The position numbers were made by a program, and so were the translations under genes. Below the pieces are notes generated by a model. The model was given only the letters and a program-made list of their open reading frames with translations, searched no databases and had not been told where the DNA came from. From NCBI GenBank assembly GCA_017303855.1, contig JAFLBL010000009.1, positions 62,001-126,000 on the forward strand: DNA of 64,000 nucleotides. Direction: 5' to 3'. Every line of letters starts with the position of its first letter. The stretch's first letter is position 1. This document shows, piece after piece, positions 16,420 to 26,252 of this stretch. This DNA is from Chitinophagales bacterium (GTDB lineage: Bacteria; Bacteroidota; Bacteroidia; Chitinophagales; Chitinophagaceae).

Positions 16420-17327
16420 ACAATAAGATCCGTCATATTTTATCTCAGCATGAAGTGCCTCCTCCGGCGGGCACCTGGCAGACTATTGCTGATGAATTGG
16501 ATCTGTTTGACTCATTGAACCCGGTCGGGAAAAAACTGGCAGAAGCCGAAATTGCCCCCCCGGTTCAAAGCTGGAACAGGATTTTAAATAAACTGGAAGA
16601 AAATAGTCTGGCTGATAAATTATACACTGCTGAAGTACTGCCCCCCGCAACAACATGGAAAAAGATTAGTGATGAACTTAACGGGGCTCCTGTATTACCA
16701 CTTAAACGGCCCCCATTTACCTGGATGAAATATACGGCGGCAGCTGCCGTGTTTTTATTCATTGCATGGGGCGCAATGAATATTTATACCTCCCGCTCAT
16801 CCGGAACGGACCTTACTGTTCAGACCGGTCCGGGTCAGCAAAAAGAGGAACTGCCCCCTGCCACAACTACAAAAGAAGTGCTGAATGAACTGGTTACGGG
16901 TGTGCGCCCTTCCAATGAATCTGATGAAGCAAGGAATGATGCGGCGCTTGAAGCCAGTAAAAAAACGGTGGCAAAAGTGGATTTAAACAGCCCTAAAATC
17001 GCCAGAGAGGTTTCCGGCTTTTACTTTAACGCAGCCTCTGACCCGGGTACCCGTGGTCTGAACCCGGTTCTGCCCCTTACAGAAGCCAATGATCAGGCAG
17101 ACCGGTATTTCATGTTGATGACACCGGAGGGAAATATCATCCGTGTGTCTAAAAAACTTGGGGGAATGGTTTGCTGTATTTCCGGAGAAACAGATGATCC
17201 GGCCTGTATGGATCAACTGAAAAAATGGAGAGAAAAAATTGTCAGTTCCTCTCTTGGCCACTCGGCAGACAGTTTTATGGATCTCCTGATGCTGGTTAAT
17301 ACGGCCAGTGAGGAAGAGCAGGATTAA
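16416..17327 (+). CDS. Probable membrane-bound anti-sigma factor
   Basis: 303 aa with a single membrane segment at about residues 104-122 (KYTAAAAVFLFIAWGAMNIY). The cytosolic N-terminus holds three copies of a motif: HEVPPPAGTWQTIADEL, AEIAPPVQSWNRILNKL and AEVLPPATTWKKISDEL, with residues PP-x2-[ST]-W in common and spaced about 30 residues apart. The periplasmic part has a few Cys in GGMVCCISGETDDPAC and no recognised fold. Translational coupling to the sigma gene and the topology argue for sigma sequestration. It is not a FecR protein by sequence, and I see no zinc-binding anti-sigma HxxxCxxC motif. Confidence 0.7.
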   Translation: MNNKIRHILSQHEVPPPAGTWQTIADELDLFDSLNPVGKKLAEAEIAPPVQSWNRILNKLEENSLADKLYTAEVLPPATTWKKISDELNGAPVLPLKRPPFTWMKYTAAAAVFLFIAWGAMNIYTSRSSGTDLTVQTGPGQQKEELPPATTTKEVLNELVTGVRPSNESDEARNDAALEASKKTVAKVDLNSPKIAREVSGFYFNAASDPGTRGLNPVLPLTEANDQADRYFMLMTPEGNIIRVSKKLGGMVCCISGETDDPACMDQLKKWREKIVSSSLGHSADSFMDLLMLVNTASEEEQD

Positions 17328-17356
17328 ATTATTTTTTACGTTTTCCACACACGATT

Positions 17357-17791
17357 ATGGGAAGAATCAAAATTCAGGTACCGGAACAATTCAGCTTTTC
17401 CTGCGAATTACCAGTTCGTATTACGGATATTAATTACGGAGGTCATGCCGGTAACGATACGATTCTTACCCTTATACATGAAGCCCGGATGCAATACCTG
17501 GCGGCATTGGGCTATACGGAAATGAATATGGCCGGAGCCGGACTGATCATGGCAGACGCGGGTATTGAATTTAAAAAGGAACTGTTTTACGGAGAGAAAC
17601 TGATTGCCTGGGTTACAGCCGGCAGCTTTTCGAAAATCGGATTCAGCCTGTATTATAAACTGGAAAAGGTAAATAAAGACAGCCGTGCCATAGTCGCTTT
17701 GGTAAAAACCGGTATGATCTGTTATGATTATGCGCTTAAAAAGATTGTGCCCATACCTGGAGAAGCGCTGCTGAAAATGCAGACCGTTTAA
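17357..17791 (+). CDS. 4HBT/YbgC-type acyl-CoA thioesterase
   Basis: 144 aa hot-dog fold protein. VRITDINYGGHAGNDTILTLIHEARMQYL (residues 20-48) matches the active-site loop and long central helix of thioesterases, with Asp23 and the nearby His as likely catalytic residues. ELFYGEKLIAWVTAG forms the next strands. It should hydrolyse acyl-CoA or acyl-ACP thioesters in the cytosol, but the substrate cannot be told. It lies 29 bases after the anti-sigma gene and its stop overlaps that of aroE by four bases in convergent orientation. Confidence 0.82.
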   Translation: MGRIKIQVPEQFSFSCELPVRITDINYGGHAGNDTILTLIHEARMQYLAALGYTEMNMAGAGLIMADAGIEFKKELFYGEKLIAWVTAGSFSKIGFSLYYKLEKVNKDSRAIVALVKTGMICYDYALKKIVPIPGEALLKMQTV

Positions 17792-18522
17792 TCACGATTC
17801 CATATTTTCCAGCTTTCTTCCGCCTGAATTACCAGCATTTCCTCCCCGTTTTTAATCGCGGCACCCTGTTCCTGCCCTTTTTGCAGAAAACGGGTTACGG
17901 GCGGATTATATACCAGGTCATATAAGAGATGTGATGAAGTGATTCCTTCATACGGGATGTCGGGGTATTGCTCTGTTTCAGGATAAGTGCCCAACGGGGT
18001 GGTATTTATAATAAGCTGGTGCTTTCGTATACTATCAACGGTCAGGTCTGTATAGGTACAGGTAGACCCTTTATGCAAACGCCGGCTGACCACTTCAGTT
18101 TCAATACCGAGCTTCTTCAACACGAAACTCACGGATTCAGCCGCGCCTCCATTTCCCAAAACCAGGGCCTTAGTATGATGTGGTGCCAATAAAGGAACGA
18201 GACTCTGTTCAAATCCCGTAACATCCGTATTAAATCCGGTCAGCTGTCCGTTATCAATCCGTACACAATTACACGCGTCCAGCCCTTCCGGTATTTCAGA
18301 CCTGTCCAGGAATGCAAGCACTTCTTTTTTATAAGGAATGGTAATATTAAATCCGGCCAGATCGGGGTACTCAGCCAGTATGGACTTCAGTTCCTGAATC
18401 GAGCTTAGCTGGAAAAGTTCATATGCACAACCGGAAATCCCTTCTTCCTCAAATTTCCGGGTAAAATACCGTTTGGAAAATGAATGTGTCAGGGGATATC
18501 CGATCAGGCCATAGCGCCGCAT
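17788..18522 (-). CDS. aroE: Shikimate 5-dehydrogenase
   Basis: 244 aa, at the short end for AroE. The shikimate pocket is visible as GYPLTHSFSKRYF at the N-terminus and GFNITIPYKKEV with the catalytic Lys. ACNCVRIDNGQLTGFNTD follows, and the NADP site has VLGNGGAAESVSFVL. It reduces 3-dehydroshikimate to shikimate in aromatic amino acid synthesis. The start codon shares one base with the stop of the comA-like gene (TGATG), so the two are translated in series. The aroE-comA pairing has no obvious pathway logic. Confidence 0.92.
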   Translation of the reverse strand: MRRYGLIGYPLTHSFSKRYFTRKFEEEGISGCAYELFQLSSIQELKSILAEYPDLAGFNITIPYKKEVLAFLDRSEIPEGLDACNCVRIDNGQLTGFNTDVTGFEQSLVPLLAPHHTKALVLGNGGAAESVSFVLKKLGIETEVVSRRLHKGSTCTYTDLTVDSIRKHQLIINTTPLGTYPETEQYPDIPYEGITSSHLLYDLVYNPPVTRFLQKGQEQGAAIKNGEEMLVIQAEESWKIWNRD

Positions 18523-19295
18523 CAGACGGTCTCTTTTTTATCCAGGTACATATTAAACGTATCACCGCGTAAGCCGATCCGCATTGCTTCCAGCGGAATT
18601 ACTTCAGTCGGAGCAATATTACCGAGATTGGCATTACACCCAAGTAATTCAATAAAATAAAGTTGCTGCGCTTTCTGTGGAGCTTCCCACATGATTCGTT
18701 CACCAGGTATCTGAGTCAGAATTTCCTGTACCAGCCCTTCCCTTACCTCTCCGCTTCCCCGGTAGATACCCACATTCCCCGCTTCACGGGCTTCTGCAAT
18801 TACATAGGAGGAACCGGCTTCAAGCTCAGCTCGCATCAGTTCAATCCATTTGTAAGGAGGTATGATATGCGCTGCATCCTTACTGCCCACTTCACTTAAT
18901 ACCGTACCGTGTTTGGTAAGTTTTTCAATATACCCGCATTTTTCAGCATGCGGGATGGTGATGGAGCCATCACTGACTTCCATATAAGTGATGCCAAAAT
19001 CTTTGCAGACATTTATATAGTCTTCAAACTGGTTTCTGATCAGAAAGGCTTCAAATAGTGTTCCGCCGAAATAGACCGGGATATCATACGAACGGTAAAC
19101 GTCAAGCTTTTCCCGAAGATGAGGCGTAACAAACGAAGTACCGAAGCCCAGTTTTACAATATCCACATGTGGCGAAGAGGCGCTCATGAAATTTTTGGCT
19201 TCTTCCACACTCAGCCCTTTATCCATTACCATGGTAATACCTGCCTGCCGGGGCCGTTGAAATCTGTCCGGCATCTGTGTAAGATTAAAATTCAT
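18522..19295 (-). CDS. comA: Phosphosulfolactate synthase (ComA-like)
   Basis: 257 aa TIM-barrel, close to the length of archaeal ComA. Blocks typical of the family are GITMVMDKGLSVEEAKNFM at the start, HVDIVKLGFGTS, PVYFGGTLFEAF, YMEVSDGSI, and in the second half VIAEAREAGNVGIYRGSGEVR and WEAPQKAQQLYFIELLG. ComA adds sulfite to phosphoenolpyruvate to make phosphosulfolactate, the first step of coenzyme M synthesis in methanogens. No other coenzyme M genes are present. In Bacteroidota a role in supplying sulfolactate or cysteate for sulfonolipids is conceivable, but that is inference. A -7 box TATTTTTG lies upstream. Confidence 0.87.
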   Translation of the reverse strand: MNFNLTQMPDRFQRPRQAGITMVMDKGLSVEEAKNFMSASSPHVDIVKLGFGTSFVTPHLREKLDVYRSYDIPVYFGGTLFEAFLIRNQFEDYINVCKDFGITYMEVSDGSITIPHAEKCGYIEKLTKHGTVLSEVGSKDAAHIIPPYKWIELMRAELEAGSSYVIAEAREAGNVGIYRGSGEVREGLVQEILTQIPGERIMWEAPQKAQQLYFIELLGCNANLGNIAPTEVIPLEAMRIGLRGDTFNMYLDKKETV

Positions 19296-19330
19296 ACTGC
19301 TTATTTTGATATCATCCGATTAAAACGCGG

Positions 19331-19338
19331 CAAAAATA
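19331..19338 (-). promoter_or_regulatory. -7 box of comA-aroE
   Basis: TATTTTTG on the minus strand fits TAnnTTTG. Predicted +1 near 19326 gives a 31-base leader. No -33 TTG is seen at 19-21 bases. Confidence 0.4.
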
Positions 19339-19380
19339 GGAAAGAATAACATGCATTCGTATGATTATATTCAGCCCTTA

Positions 19381-20802
19381 TCAGATTGATTTATTCCTTT
19401 TGTAGCGGGCCAGCAGGTCCACCACTTGCTGGTGCCGGAGTATGGCCGGATTCAATTCTACAAATTTCCGCAGCAGCTTCGGCGCCTCCTGCAAGGCTGT
19501 TTCCAGCAGCAGGAGTGCTTCTTTGGACTTTCCCAATCCGAAAAGAGCCGCTGTTTTGTAATACAGGAATAAGGGCTTGCCTTGTGTCAGCCGGAGTGCT
19601 TCATCCGTTTGATCGAGGGCTTCAGCATAATATTCTCCTTTATAAAGACAACGGATCAGGGCTTCCCATCCGTTATTGTTACGTGGCCTCAGCCGGACCG
19701 CTGTAGAGAAATACTGAACGGCCTCTTTTATCTGTCCCAGTTGCATTTTACACTCACCGGCCAGCAGGTTATATTCCGGCTGATTCCGGTGCATTTTCAT
19801 AGCCGTTTCCAGCTGACGGAAACAGGCTTGCCATTGCCCCTCATTAAAATAGGTGCAGGCTATTTTATAATAAAGTTTACTGTCATCCTGCCGCAGGTGT
19901 GATGCTTTCCGGTAATAAAAACGTGCCTGTGCATGATTCTTTAATTTCTCGTAACAGTACCCTATCGCTTCCATAATCACATCTTCCGGCTTGGCCAGTT
20001 CATTTACTTTCTCCAGTGCTTCTATGGCTTCTTTGTATTTACGCAACCGAATATAGGCATCCCCCATATTGCGGTAGGCGTAATCAAATTTTTCTTCAAT
20101 TGTAATTGCGTATTTATATGCGTCAATGGCTTTCTCGTATAGTTTAAGTCCCTGGTAGGCGGTTGCCAGGTTAAACCAGGCCAGTTCATTGTAAGGGTAA
20201 TCATCGATAATTTTCAGGTGCAGCCTTATCCCCTCTTCATTGCGTCCTGTAAAATCGGTCCAGAAGCAGATTTTATATAACGCTTCTTCATTATTGGGAT
20301 CGTCTTCCAGAATCAGTTTCAGACAGTCGAATACCTTGTCAAAATCCTCATAATCATCATATACATCGGCCAGTTCAAATAACAGCTCCATCCGCTCTTC
20401 TCCTTCAAACTGGGCGATGGCTTCTTCCAGCAGTTGCACTGCTTTCTCCTGCTGATCCAGCGCCAGGTACACTTCTGTTTTTAAAATATAAAGATTCACG
20501 TCTGTACTATCGAAAAGGGCCGCCTGATCGAGTATGTCCAGCGCTGCTGCATATTGCCGTCGGGCCAGCAGAATATCCGCCTTTTTAATCAGCAACATCG
20601 CCGAATAAGGATATTGTTCACAGGCAATTTCCACCGCCGACATTGCCGATTTCAGATCATCCTGTTCCTGGTAATAGTCAATTATTTTTTCAAATGAATC
20701 TTCCTCAATAAAGGAGTGGGCGCGGCCATTTTTCAGATTTTCAAATTGACGGAGCAGTTCCTGCAGTAGCTCGCTGTCTTCCCGGTATGGGTTTTCTTGC
20801 AT
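19381..20802 (-). CDS. Tetratricopeptide repeat protein
   Basis: 473 aa made almost entirely of helical TPR units, about eleven or twelve from residue 45 to 430. Clear examples are AWFNLATAYQGLKLYEKAIDAYKYAITI and AYRNMGDAYIRLRKYKEAIEALEKV. There is no signal peptide or membrane segment, so it should be cytosolic and serve as a protein-binding scaffold. The N-terminal 40 residues are acidic. Similar TPR proteins are common in Bacteroidota without a known partner. No operon partner is adjacent in the same transcript. Confidence 0.85.
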   Translation of the reverse strand: MQENPYREDSELLQELLRQFENLKNGRAHSFIEEDSFEKIIDYYQEQDDLKSAMSAVEIACEQYPYSAMLLIKKADILLARRQYAAALDILDQAALFDSTDVNLYILKTEVYLALDQQEKAVQLLEEAIAQFEGEERMELLFELADVYDDYEDFDKVFDCLKLILEDDPNNEEALYKICFWTDFTGRNEEGIRLHLKIIDDYPYNELAWFNLATAYQGLKLYEKAIDAYKYAITIEEKFDYAYRNMGDAYIRLRKYKEAIEALEKVNELAKPEDVIMEAIGYCYEKLKNHAQARFYYRKASHLRQDDSKLYYKIACTYFNEGQWQACFRQLETAMKMHRNQPEYNLLAGECKMQLGQIKEAVQYFSTAVRLRPRNNNGWEALIRCLYKGEYYAEALDQTDEALRLTQGKPLFLYYKTAALFGLGKSKEALLLLETALQEAPKLLRKFVELNPAILRHQQVVDLLARYKRNKSI

Positions 20803-20885
20803 GAATTCCGGTGATTTAGGTACTGTATGTGTTTTGAGCCCATTCAGACAGCAAAATCCCTTTGCCCCCTGATCCTGTTATAATC

Positions 20886-20983
20886 AACAATTTACATTAA
20901 ATTTTTGGGGATTAATCCTGGTGTTTTTCCCCAGATGTGCAAAATAGCGGCTTTTTTTTCCAGGATTAATGTAACAATTTACA
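20886..20983. repeat. Nested inverted and direct repeats in a divergent intergenic region
   Basis: A perfect 11-bp inverted repeat, ATTAATCCTGG (20911-20921) and CCAGGATTAAT (20960-20970), with a 38-base spacer is itself framed by a direct repeat AACAATTTACA (20886-20896 and 20973-20983). The region 20803-21061 has no gene. The structure could be a regulator site pair between the TPR gene and the small exported-protein gene. Confidence 0.6.
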
Positions 20984-21048
20984 GGCTGTTCCGTTAATAG
21001 AGTATTAAAGTTCTGGATAAACGGTTTTTTTACCTCTTCTTTTATTTA

Positions 21049-21056
21049 TACATTTG
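21049..21056 (+). promoter_or_regulatory. -7 box directly at the start codon (leaderless gene)
   Basis: TACATTTG is a perfect TAnnTTTG box. Using the five-base distance seen at the SRP RNA gene, +1 falls at 21061, one base before the ATG. No good -33 element is seen. Confidence 0.5.
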
Positions 21057-21061
21057 TAACA

Positions 21062-21433
21062 ATGAATCACCCAAAACTGACCATAGATTGGCATTATGGA
21101 GCTAAAAAGCTGGGAATCATCCTGCTTTTGGGTTTCACTGGTTTTGGTGCATTTGCCACATTGGGTGATGGAACTAAAAAATCCGAAAAGCCCAAAGCTT
21201 CGCTTCTTTCATCCAGAACAAGTTCCAAGCCCGGTTCGTTCACGCTTAAATCCGGTTATAACTACCGTGGTAATTCGGTGTTCAATACCAGTTCCGAAAG
21301 AAGGACAATCCGACTGAATACCGTTGTTACGGTACAAAAAGGCCGCACGACTTTTATCGTACCACTGAAAAAGAATGTGGTGCTGGATAAAGTCAAACTG
21401 GATCTTGGCAACCGCCAGTTCCAACGTAACTAA
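21062..21433 (+). CDS. Small exported protein of unknown function
   Basis: 123 aa. One hydrophobic stretch (about residues 15-33, KLGIILLLGFTGFGAFATLG) acts as signal peptide or anchor. The remainder is basic and Ser/Thr/Lys-rich with beta-strand character (TIRLNTVVTVQKGRTTFIVPL). No family is recognised. There is no other in-frame ATG, so the start is fixed. It is notable for a promoter box that ends five bases before the ATG. Confidence 0.65.
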   Translation: MNHPKLTIDWHYGAKKLGIILLLGFTGFGAFATLGDGTKKSEKPKASLLSSRTSSKPGSFTLKSGYNYRGNSVFNTSSERRTIRLNTVVTVQKGRTTFIVPLKKNVVLDKVKLDLGNRQFQRN

Positions 21434-21441
21434 TGCCGATT

Positions 21442-22110
21442 TTAATTTACCGGCTTCCCCCCTTTTGATTCTTCATACGACATCACCCTGAAACCCGATT
21501 TAGGCAGATCAAACTTTGATTGTTGTACCGGGTTAAAGTTGATACCGGACACCGTATATGTAACCAGCATATTACCTAATGTGGCTTCATATTGCATCGC
21601 CAGACCCGGCAGATTCCTGTTGAGGTATTGAAAATCCTTGTTCACAGGTACCAACTCCCTGGTAAAGTACACATTGAATGTGCTGCTGTCCGCCAGTTTG
21701 CCAACTGCTTTCTGGCAATTATACCCGGAAATGGTTTTATACTCTTCCACATAGGTAAACGAAACGCCTTCATACTTTTTGTTCGACTCCTTCCAGTTAG
21801 CCGGGGTCATCGTAATCATGTATTTCTGCTCTCCGTATTCCTTCAGTACCGTCACATTGCCGGATTTTCCATCCACAATTGTGGCCTGGGTGCCCAGTGA
21901 ACTGATCATATCCGCACGACTGGAATTGCTTTTCAGGTACACCACACTGGTGGCACCATCCAGCAGATCAGCCGCCTGCGGGGTTTTATTACTGGTATTG
22001 ATTACAATATCATAGGAAATGGTAGCCTCCGTCAGCCGGCGCTGGGCCTGAAGCAAAGTGGCTGAACCCAGGGAAAACAGTAACGCGGTTATCGTATATA
22101 TCTTTTTCAT
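21442..22110 (-). CDS. Exported protein, DUF4412/GLPGLI-like
   Basis: 222 aa with a clear signal peptide (MKKIYTITALLFSLGSATLLQAQ). The mature part runs ATISYDIVINTSN, then YKTISGYNCQKAVGKLADSSTFNVYFTRELVP, then LNRNLPGLAMQYE. This layout (a conserved GYxCxKA segment followed by a short conserved PGL element) is like small periplasmic proteins of the DUF4412 or GLPGLI groups in Bacteroidota, whose function is unknown. It is convergent with the preceding small gene, eight bases apart. Confidence 0.7.
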   Translation of the reverse strand: MKKIYTITALLFSLGSATLLQAQRRLTEATISYDIVINTSNKTPQAADLLDGATSVVYLKSNSSRADMISSLGTQATIVDGKSGNVTVLKEYGEQKYMITMTPANWKESNKKYEGVSFTYVEEYKTISGYNCQKAVGKLADSSTFNVYFTRELVPVNKDFQYLNRNLPGLAMQYEATLGNMLVTYTVSGINFNPVQQSKFDLPKSGFRVMSYEESKGGKPVN

Positions 22111-22173
22111 GGTAAAATATCCTCTTTAATATGTATAAAAGACGTGCCAAATTAACCAATAAGTTGCTTAATT

Positions 22174-22210
22174 AAAAAAACCGGGTCATTCCTGCGGAAT
22201 CCCGGTTTTT
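22174..22210 (-). terminator. Terminator of yidC
   Basis: An outer stem AAAAACCGGG/CCCGGTTTTT encloses an inner stem ATTCC/GGAAT with a 3-base loop, followed by T in the minus direction. It lies 23 bases after the yidC stop. Confidence 0.85.
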
Positions 22211-22232
22211 CTTATGATTCTTTTAACGCCGG

Positions 22233-24092
22233 TCAGCGTTTATTCTTTTGTTGCATTTCTTTCATTTTTTTCTGCTGATCCTGTACCTGTTCCATGCGCT
22301 CCTGCCACTTGGACTTGGTTTTAGGCTTTTTCCTGTTCTCCTCGATTTTTGCCAGAATCTTATCATGGTCAATAATATAATTCTGGATAATAAATTGAAG
22401 GGCCAGGGTTACTACGTTGGATACAGTATAGTACCAGGTCAGCGCCGACGGCAGTTTATTAAAGAAGAATAACAGAAATACCGGGAAAATATAGGGCAGG
22501 TATTTCATCATCGGATTGCCCTGGTCGGGTGTCATGCTCATACTGTACCAGGAAATCAGGAAACTGGTAGCTGCAGCGGTAACATTAAAAAGACTCAGGT
22601 GATTACCCAATAATGGAATATTGACGCCGAATTTAATAGGATCATCATAGGCCGCCAGGTCGTTGGCCCAGAGAAATTCGGCACCCCGCAGACTGACTTC
22701 CGCATTGAAGAAGCTGAAAAGGGCAAAGAAGATCGGGATTTGTAACAAGGCCGGTATACAGCCCCCGAGTGGATTAACACCAGCTTCACGGAAAAGCTTC
22801 ATTTGTTCCATACTCATCGCCTGCTGATCGCCACCCAGTTTCTCTTTGAGTTTGGCTATCTCCGGACGAAGGGCTTTCATCTTAGCGCCACTCAGGTAAC
22901 TTGAATAAGTGAGTGGTGATATCAACAGCCGGATGAAGAGTGTGAGCAGGGCGATAGCCAGCCCCATACTACCAGCACTTAATCCTTTAAAGAAATCGAA
23001 AATGGGCAAAATAATGAAGCGGTTCAGCGGCCGTACAAACGCATACATACCCTGCCCCAGGTTAACCAGTTTCTCAAAACGCTGATCATACTTTTTAAGA
23101 ATATGATAATCGGAAGGACCATAATAAATACTAAAGCCTGCATTGGCTGTGGGTCCAACCGGCAGCTGGACTTTCATATTTGCCGTTGACTGTACCAGGG
23201 TTTTGGTGCTGTCATCCGGAATCGTCCATTCCATTTTACCGGAGGAGAAATTTTTGTCTGCTACCAGGATTGTAAAGAAAAAGCGCTGACGAACACCGAT
23301 CCATTTTACAGATTTATTAAAATCCTTGTCATCTGTTTTGCTGATGGTATGATAATCAAATTCATCGTCAGTAACATACCCTACCTGTGTGTTTTGCTTT
23401 TCAAAATCTATATCCGATTCCTGCTGTGCCGCGGCATATTGCCAGGTGAGATTCAGGTTACCCTGGGTGAGCAATTTATCCGCCCCGGAAAGGTCCACAT
23501 CAAAATCAATCATATACTCATCCGGCTTTACCGTGTACTTGTGTACGATGGAAGTACTGGCACTGCTGTCGGAAGAGGTAAGACTGAAACGGTAGGTACT
23601 TGAACCATCAGCGTTTTTGGCTGAATCGATTTTATTGAAATAGAGATCGGCGGTTTGCGCCGTCTGATTGGGTCCGGTAACCACCGGATAGCTTAATTTA
23701 TCAAAATCAGAGGAGGCCAGCCGCAAAAGACTGCTGTCCATTCCTTTGAATTTTTTCAGTTCCACTTTTTTTACCTGTCCTCCTTTGCTGCTGAATGTCA
23801 GTTTCATCAGCGCATTCTCCGCTACAACAAGTTGTTCTGTACCTATCGCCGCATCTTTAAATGTTCCGGCAGATGTAATTCTTTTAACCGTATCAGCATG
23901 GGCACTGTCCTGCTTTTGAGCCAATGTATCGGTTTTCGGGGCCGTCAATGCCGCGATAGAATCTTTTACAAACTTCTCCCGTTTCGCCTGTTTTTCGAAA
24001 CGAAGTTGTTCCTGGTTATTATAATAGAAATAGCCAAAAAAGAGCAGGGCCAGTACTACAAACCCTATAATCGTGTTACGGTCAAAATTCAT
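22233..24092 (-). CDS. yidC: Membrane protein insertase YidC
   Basis: 619 aa, the long Gram-negative form. It has an N-terminal membrane segment (FDRNTIIGFVVLALLFFGYFYY) and a large periplasmic beta domain (about residues 70-350). The conserved insertase core (about 370-580) contains PLTYSSYLSGAKMKALRPEIAKLKEK, then NPLGGCIPALLQIPIFFALFSFF, and a basic C-terminal tail. YidC inserts and folds inner-membrane proteins with or without Sec. A -7 box TATCTTTG lies 23 bases upstream. The gene is monocistronic. Confidence 0.97.
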   Translation of the reverse strand: MNFDRNTIIGFVVLALLFFGYFYYNNQEQLRFEKQAKREKFVKDSIAALTAPKTDTLAQKQDSAHADTVKRITSAGTFKDAAIGTEQLVVAENALMKLTFSSKGGQVKKVELKKFKGMDSSLLRLASSDFDKLSYPVVTGPNQTAQTADLYFNKIDSAKNADGSSTYRFSLTSSDSSASTSIVHKYTVKPDEYMIDFDVDLSGADKLLTQGNLNLTWQYAAAQQESDIDFEKQNTQVGYVTDDEFDYHTISKTDDKDFNKSVKWIGVRQRFFFTILVADKNFSSGKMEWTIPDDSTKTLVQSTANMKVQLPVGPTANAGFSIYYGPSDYHILKKYDQRFEKLVNLGQGMYAFVRPLNRFIILPIFDFFKGLSAGSMGLAIALLTLFIRLLISPLTYSSYLSGAKMKALRPEIAKLKEKLGGDQQAMSMEQMKLFREAGVNPLGGCIPALLQIPIFFALFSFFNAEVSLRGAEFLWANDLAAYDDPIKFGVNIPLLGNHLSLFNVTAAATSFLISWYSMSMTPDQGNPMMKYLPYIFPVFLLFFFNKLPSALTWYYTVSNVVTLALQFIIQNYIIDHDKILAKIEENRKKPKTKSKWQERMEQVQDQQKKMKEMQQKNKR

Positions 24093-24114
24093 TCTGGTGG
24101 GAAATTTAAGGTCG

Positions 24115-24122
24115 CAAAGATA
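24115..24122 (-). promoter_or_regulatory. -7 box of yidC
   Basis: TATCTTTG on the minus strand is a perfect TAnnTTTG box. Predicted +1 near 24110 gives an 18-base leader. No -33 TTG is seen. Confidence 0.45.
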
Positions 24123-24303
24123 AGGGATTCAGTCGGTAGTCCTGAGTTGTTCCCCGTTAGTATAGCCATCATGACTATTTTGCAAATGCTTTATAGTCAA
24201 CACGGTACAAAAAAAATCAAACAGGTTTTGTAATCAACAGGTCAGTATTCAATTTCTCATCCTGAAACCAGTTTCGATAATTACAGAAGTCCTTGGATGG
24301 AAC

Positions 24304-24336
24304 GACTATCGACTGCTGACTTCCGACTATAGACTG

Positions 24337-24338
<2 letters not shown>
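24304..24338. repeat. Five-unit GACTnnn heptamer array at the end of pyrG
   Basis: Units GACTATC, GACTGCT, GACTTCC, GACTATA and GACTGTC follow each other in exact 7-bp phase. The last unit overlaps the pyrG stop codon. The rest of 24093-24303 holds only the yidC promoter and no other feature I can support. Confidence 0.7.
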
Positions 24339-25992
<1,654 letters not shown>

Positions 25993-26202
25993 TCAGTTAT
26001 ACAAATTAAAAACAGGCAGGTATTGAAAATCCTACTTCACGGGTTAACCCGGATCAAGAAAAAAGCAACAAATTAAGTCTGAAAATCACCCCACCCTGCT
26101 GACCATCGGAAGAAGTTCGGTAGAAATATCCGGGAGGTCATGTAAAGGTAACAGAAATTATCCGGTATGAAAAAAAGGGAATAGCAATGTGGAAAAACCG
26201 GG

Positions 26203-26237
26203 AAAAAAATGGGGAAAGCAATCGCCCCGGTTTTCCC
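26203..26237 (-). terminator. Probable terminator of proC
   Basis: On the minus strand GGGAAA pairs with TTTCCC around a 14-base loop and is followed by seven T. It lies just after the proC stop. The rest of 25987-26252 shows nothing else. Confidence 0.5.
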
Positions 26238-26252
26238 TGATTACCAGTGCGG

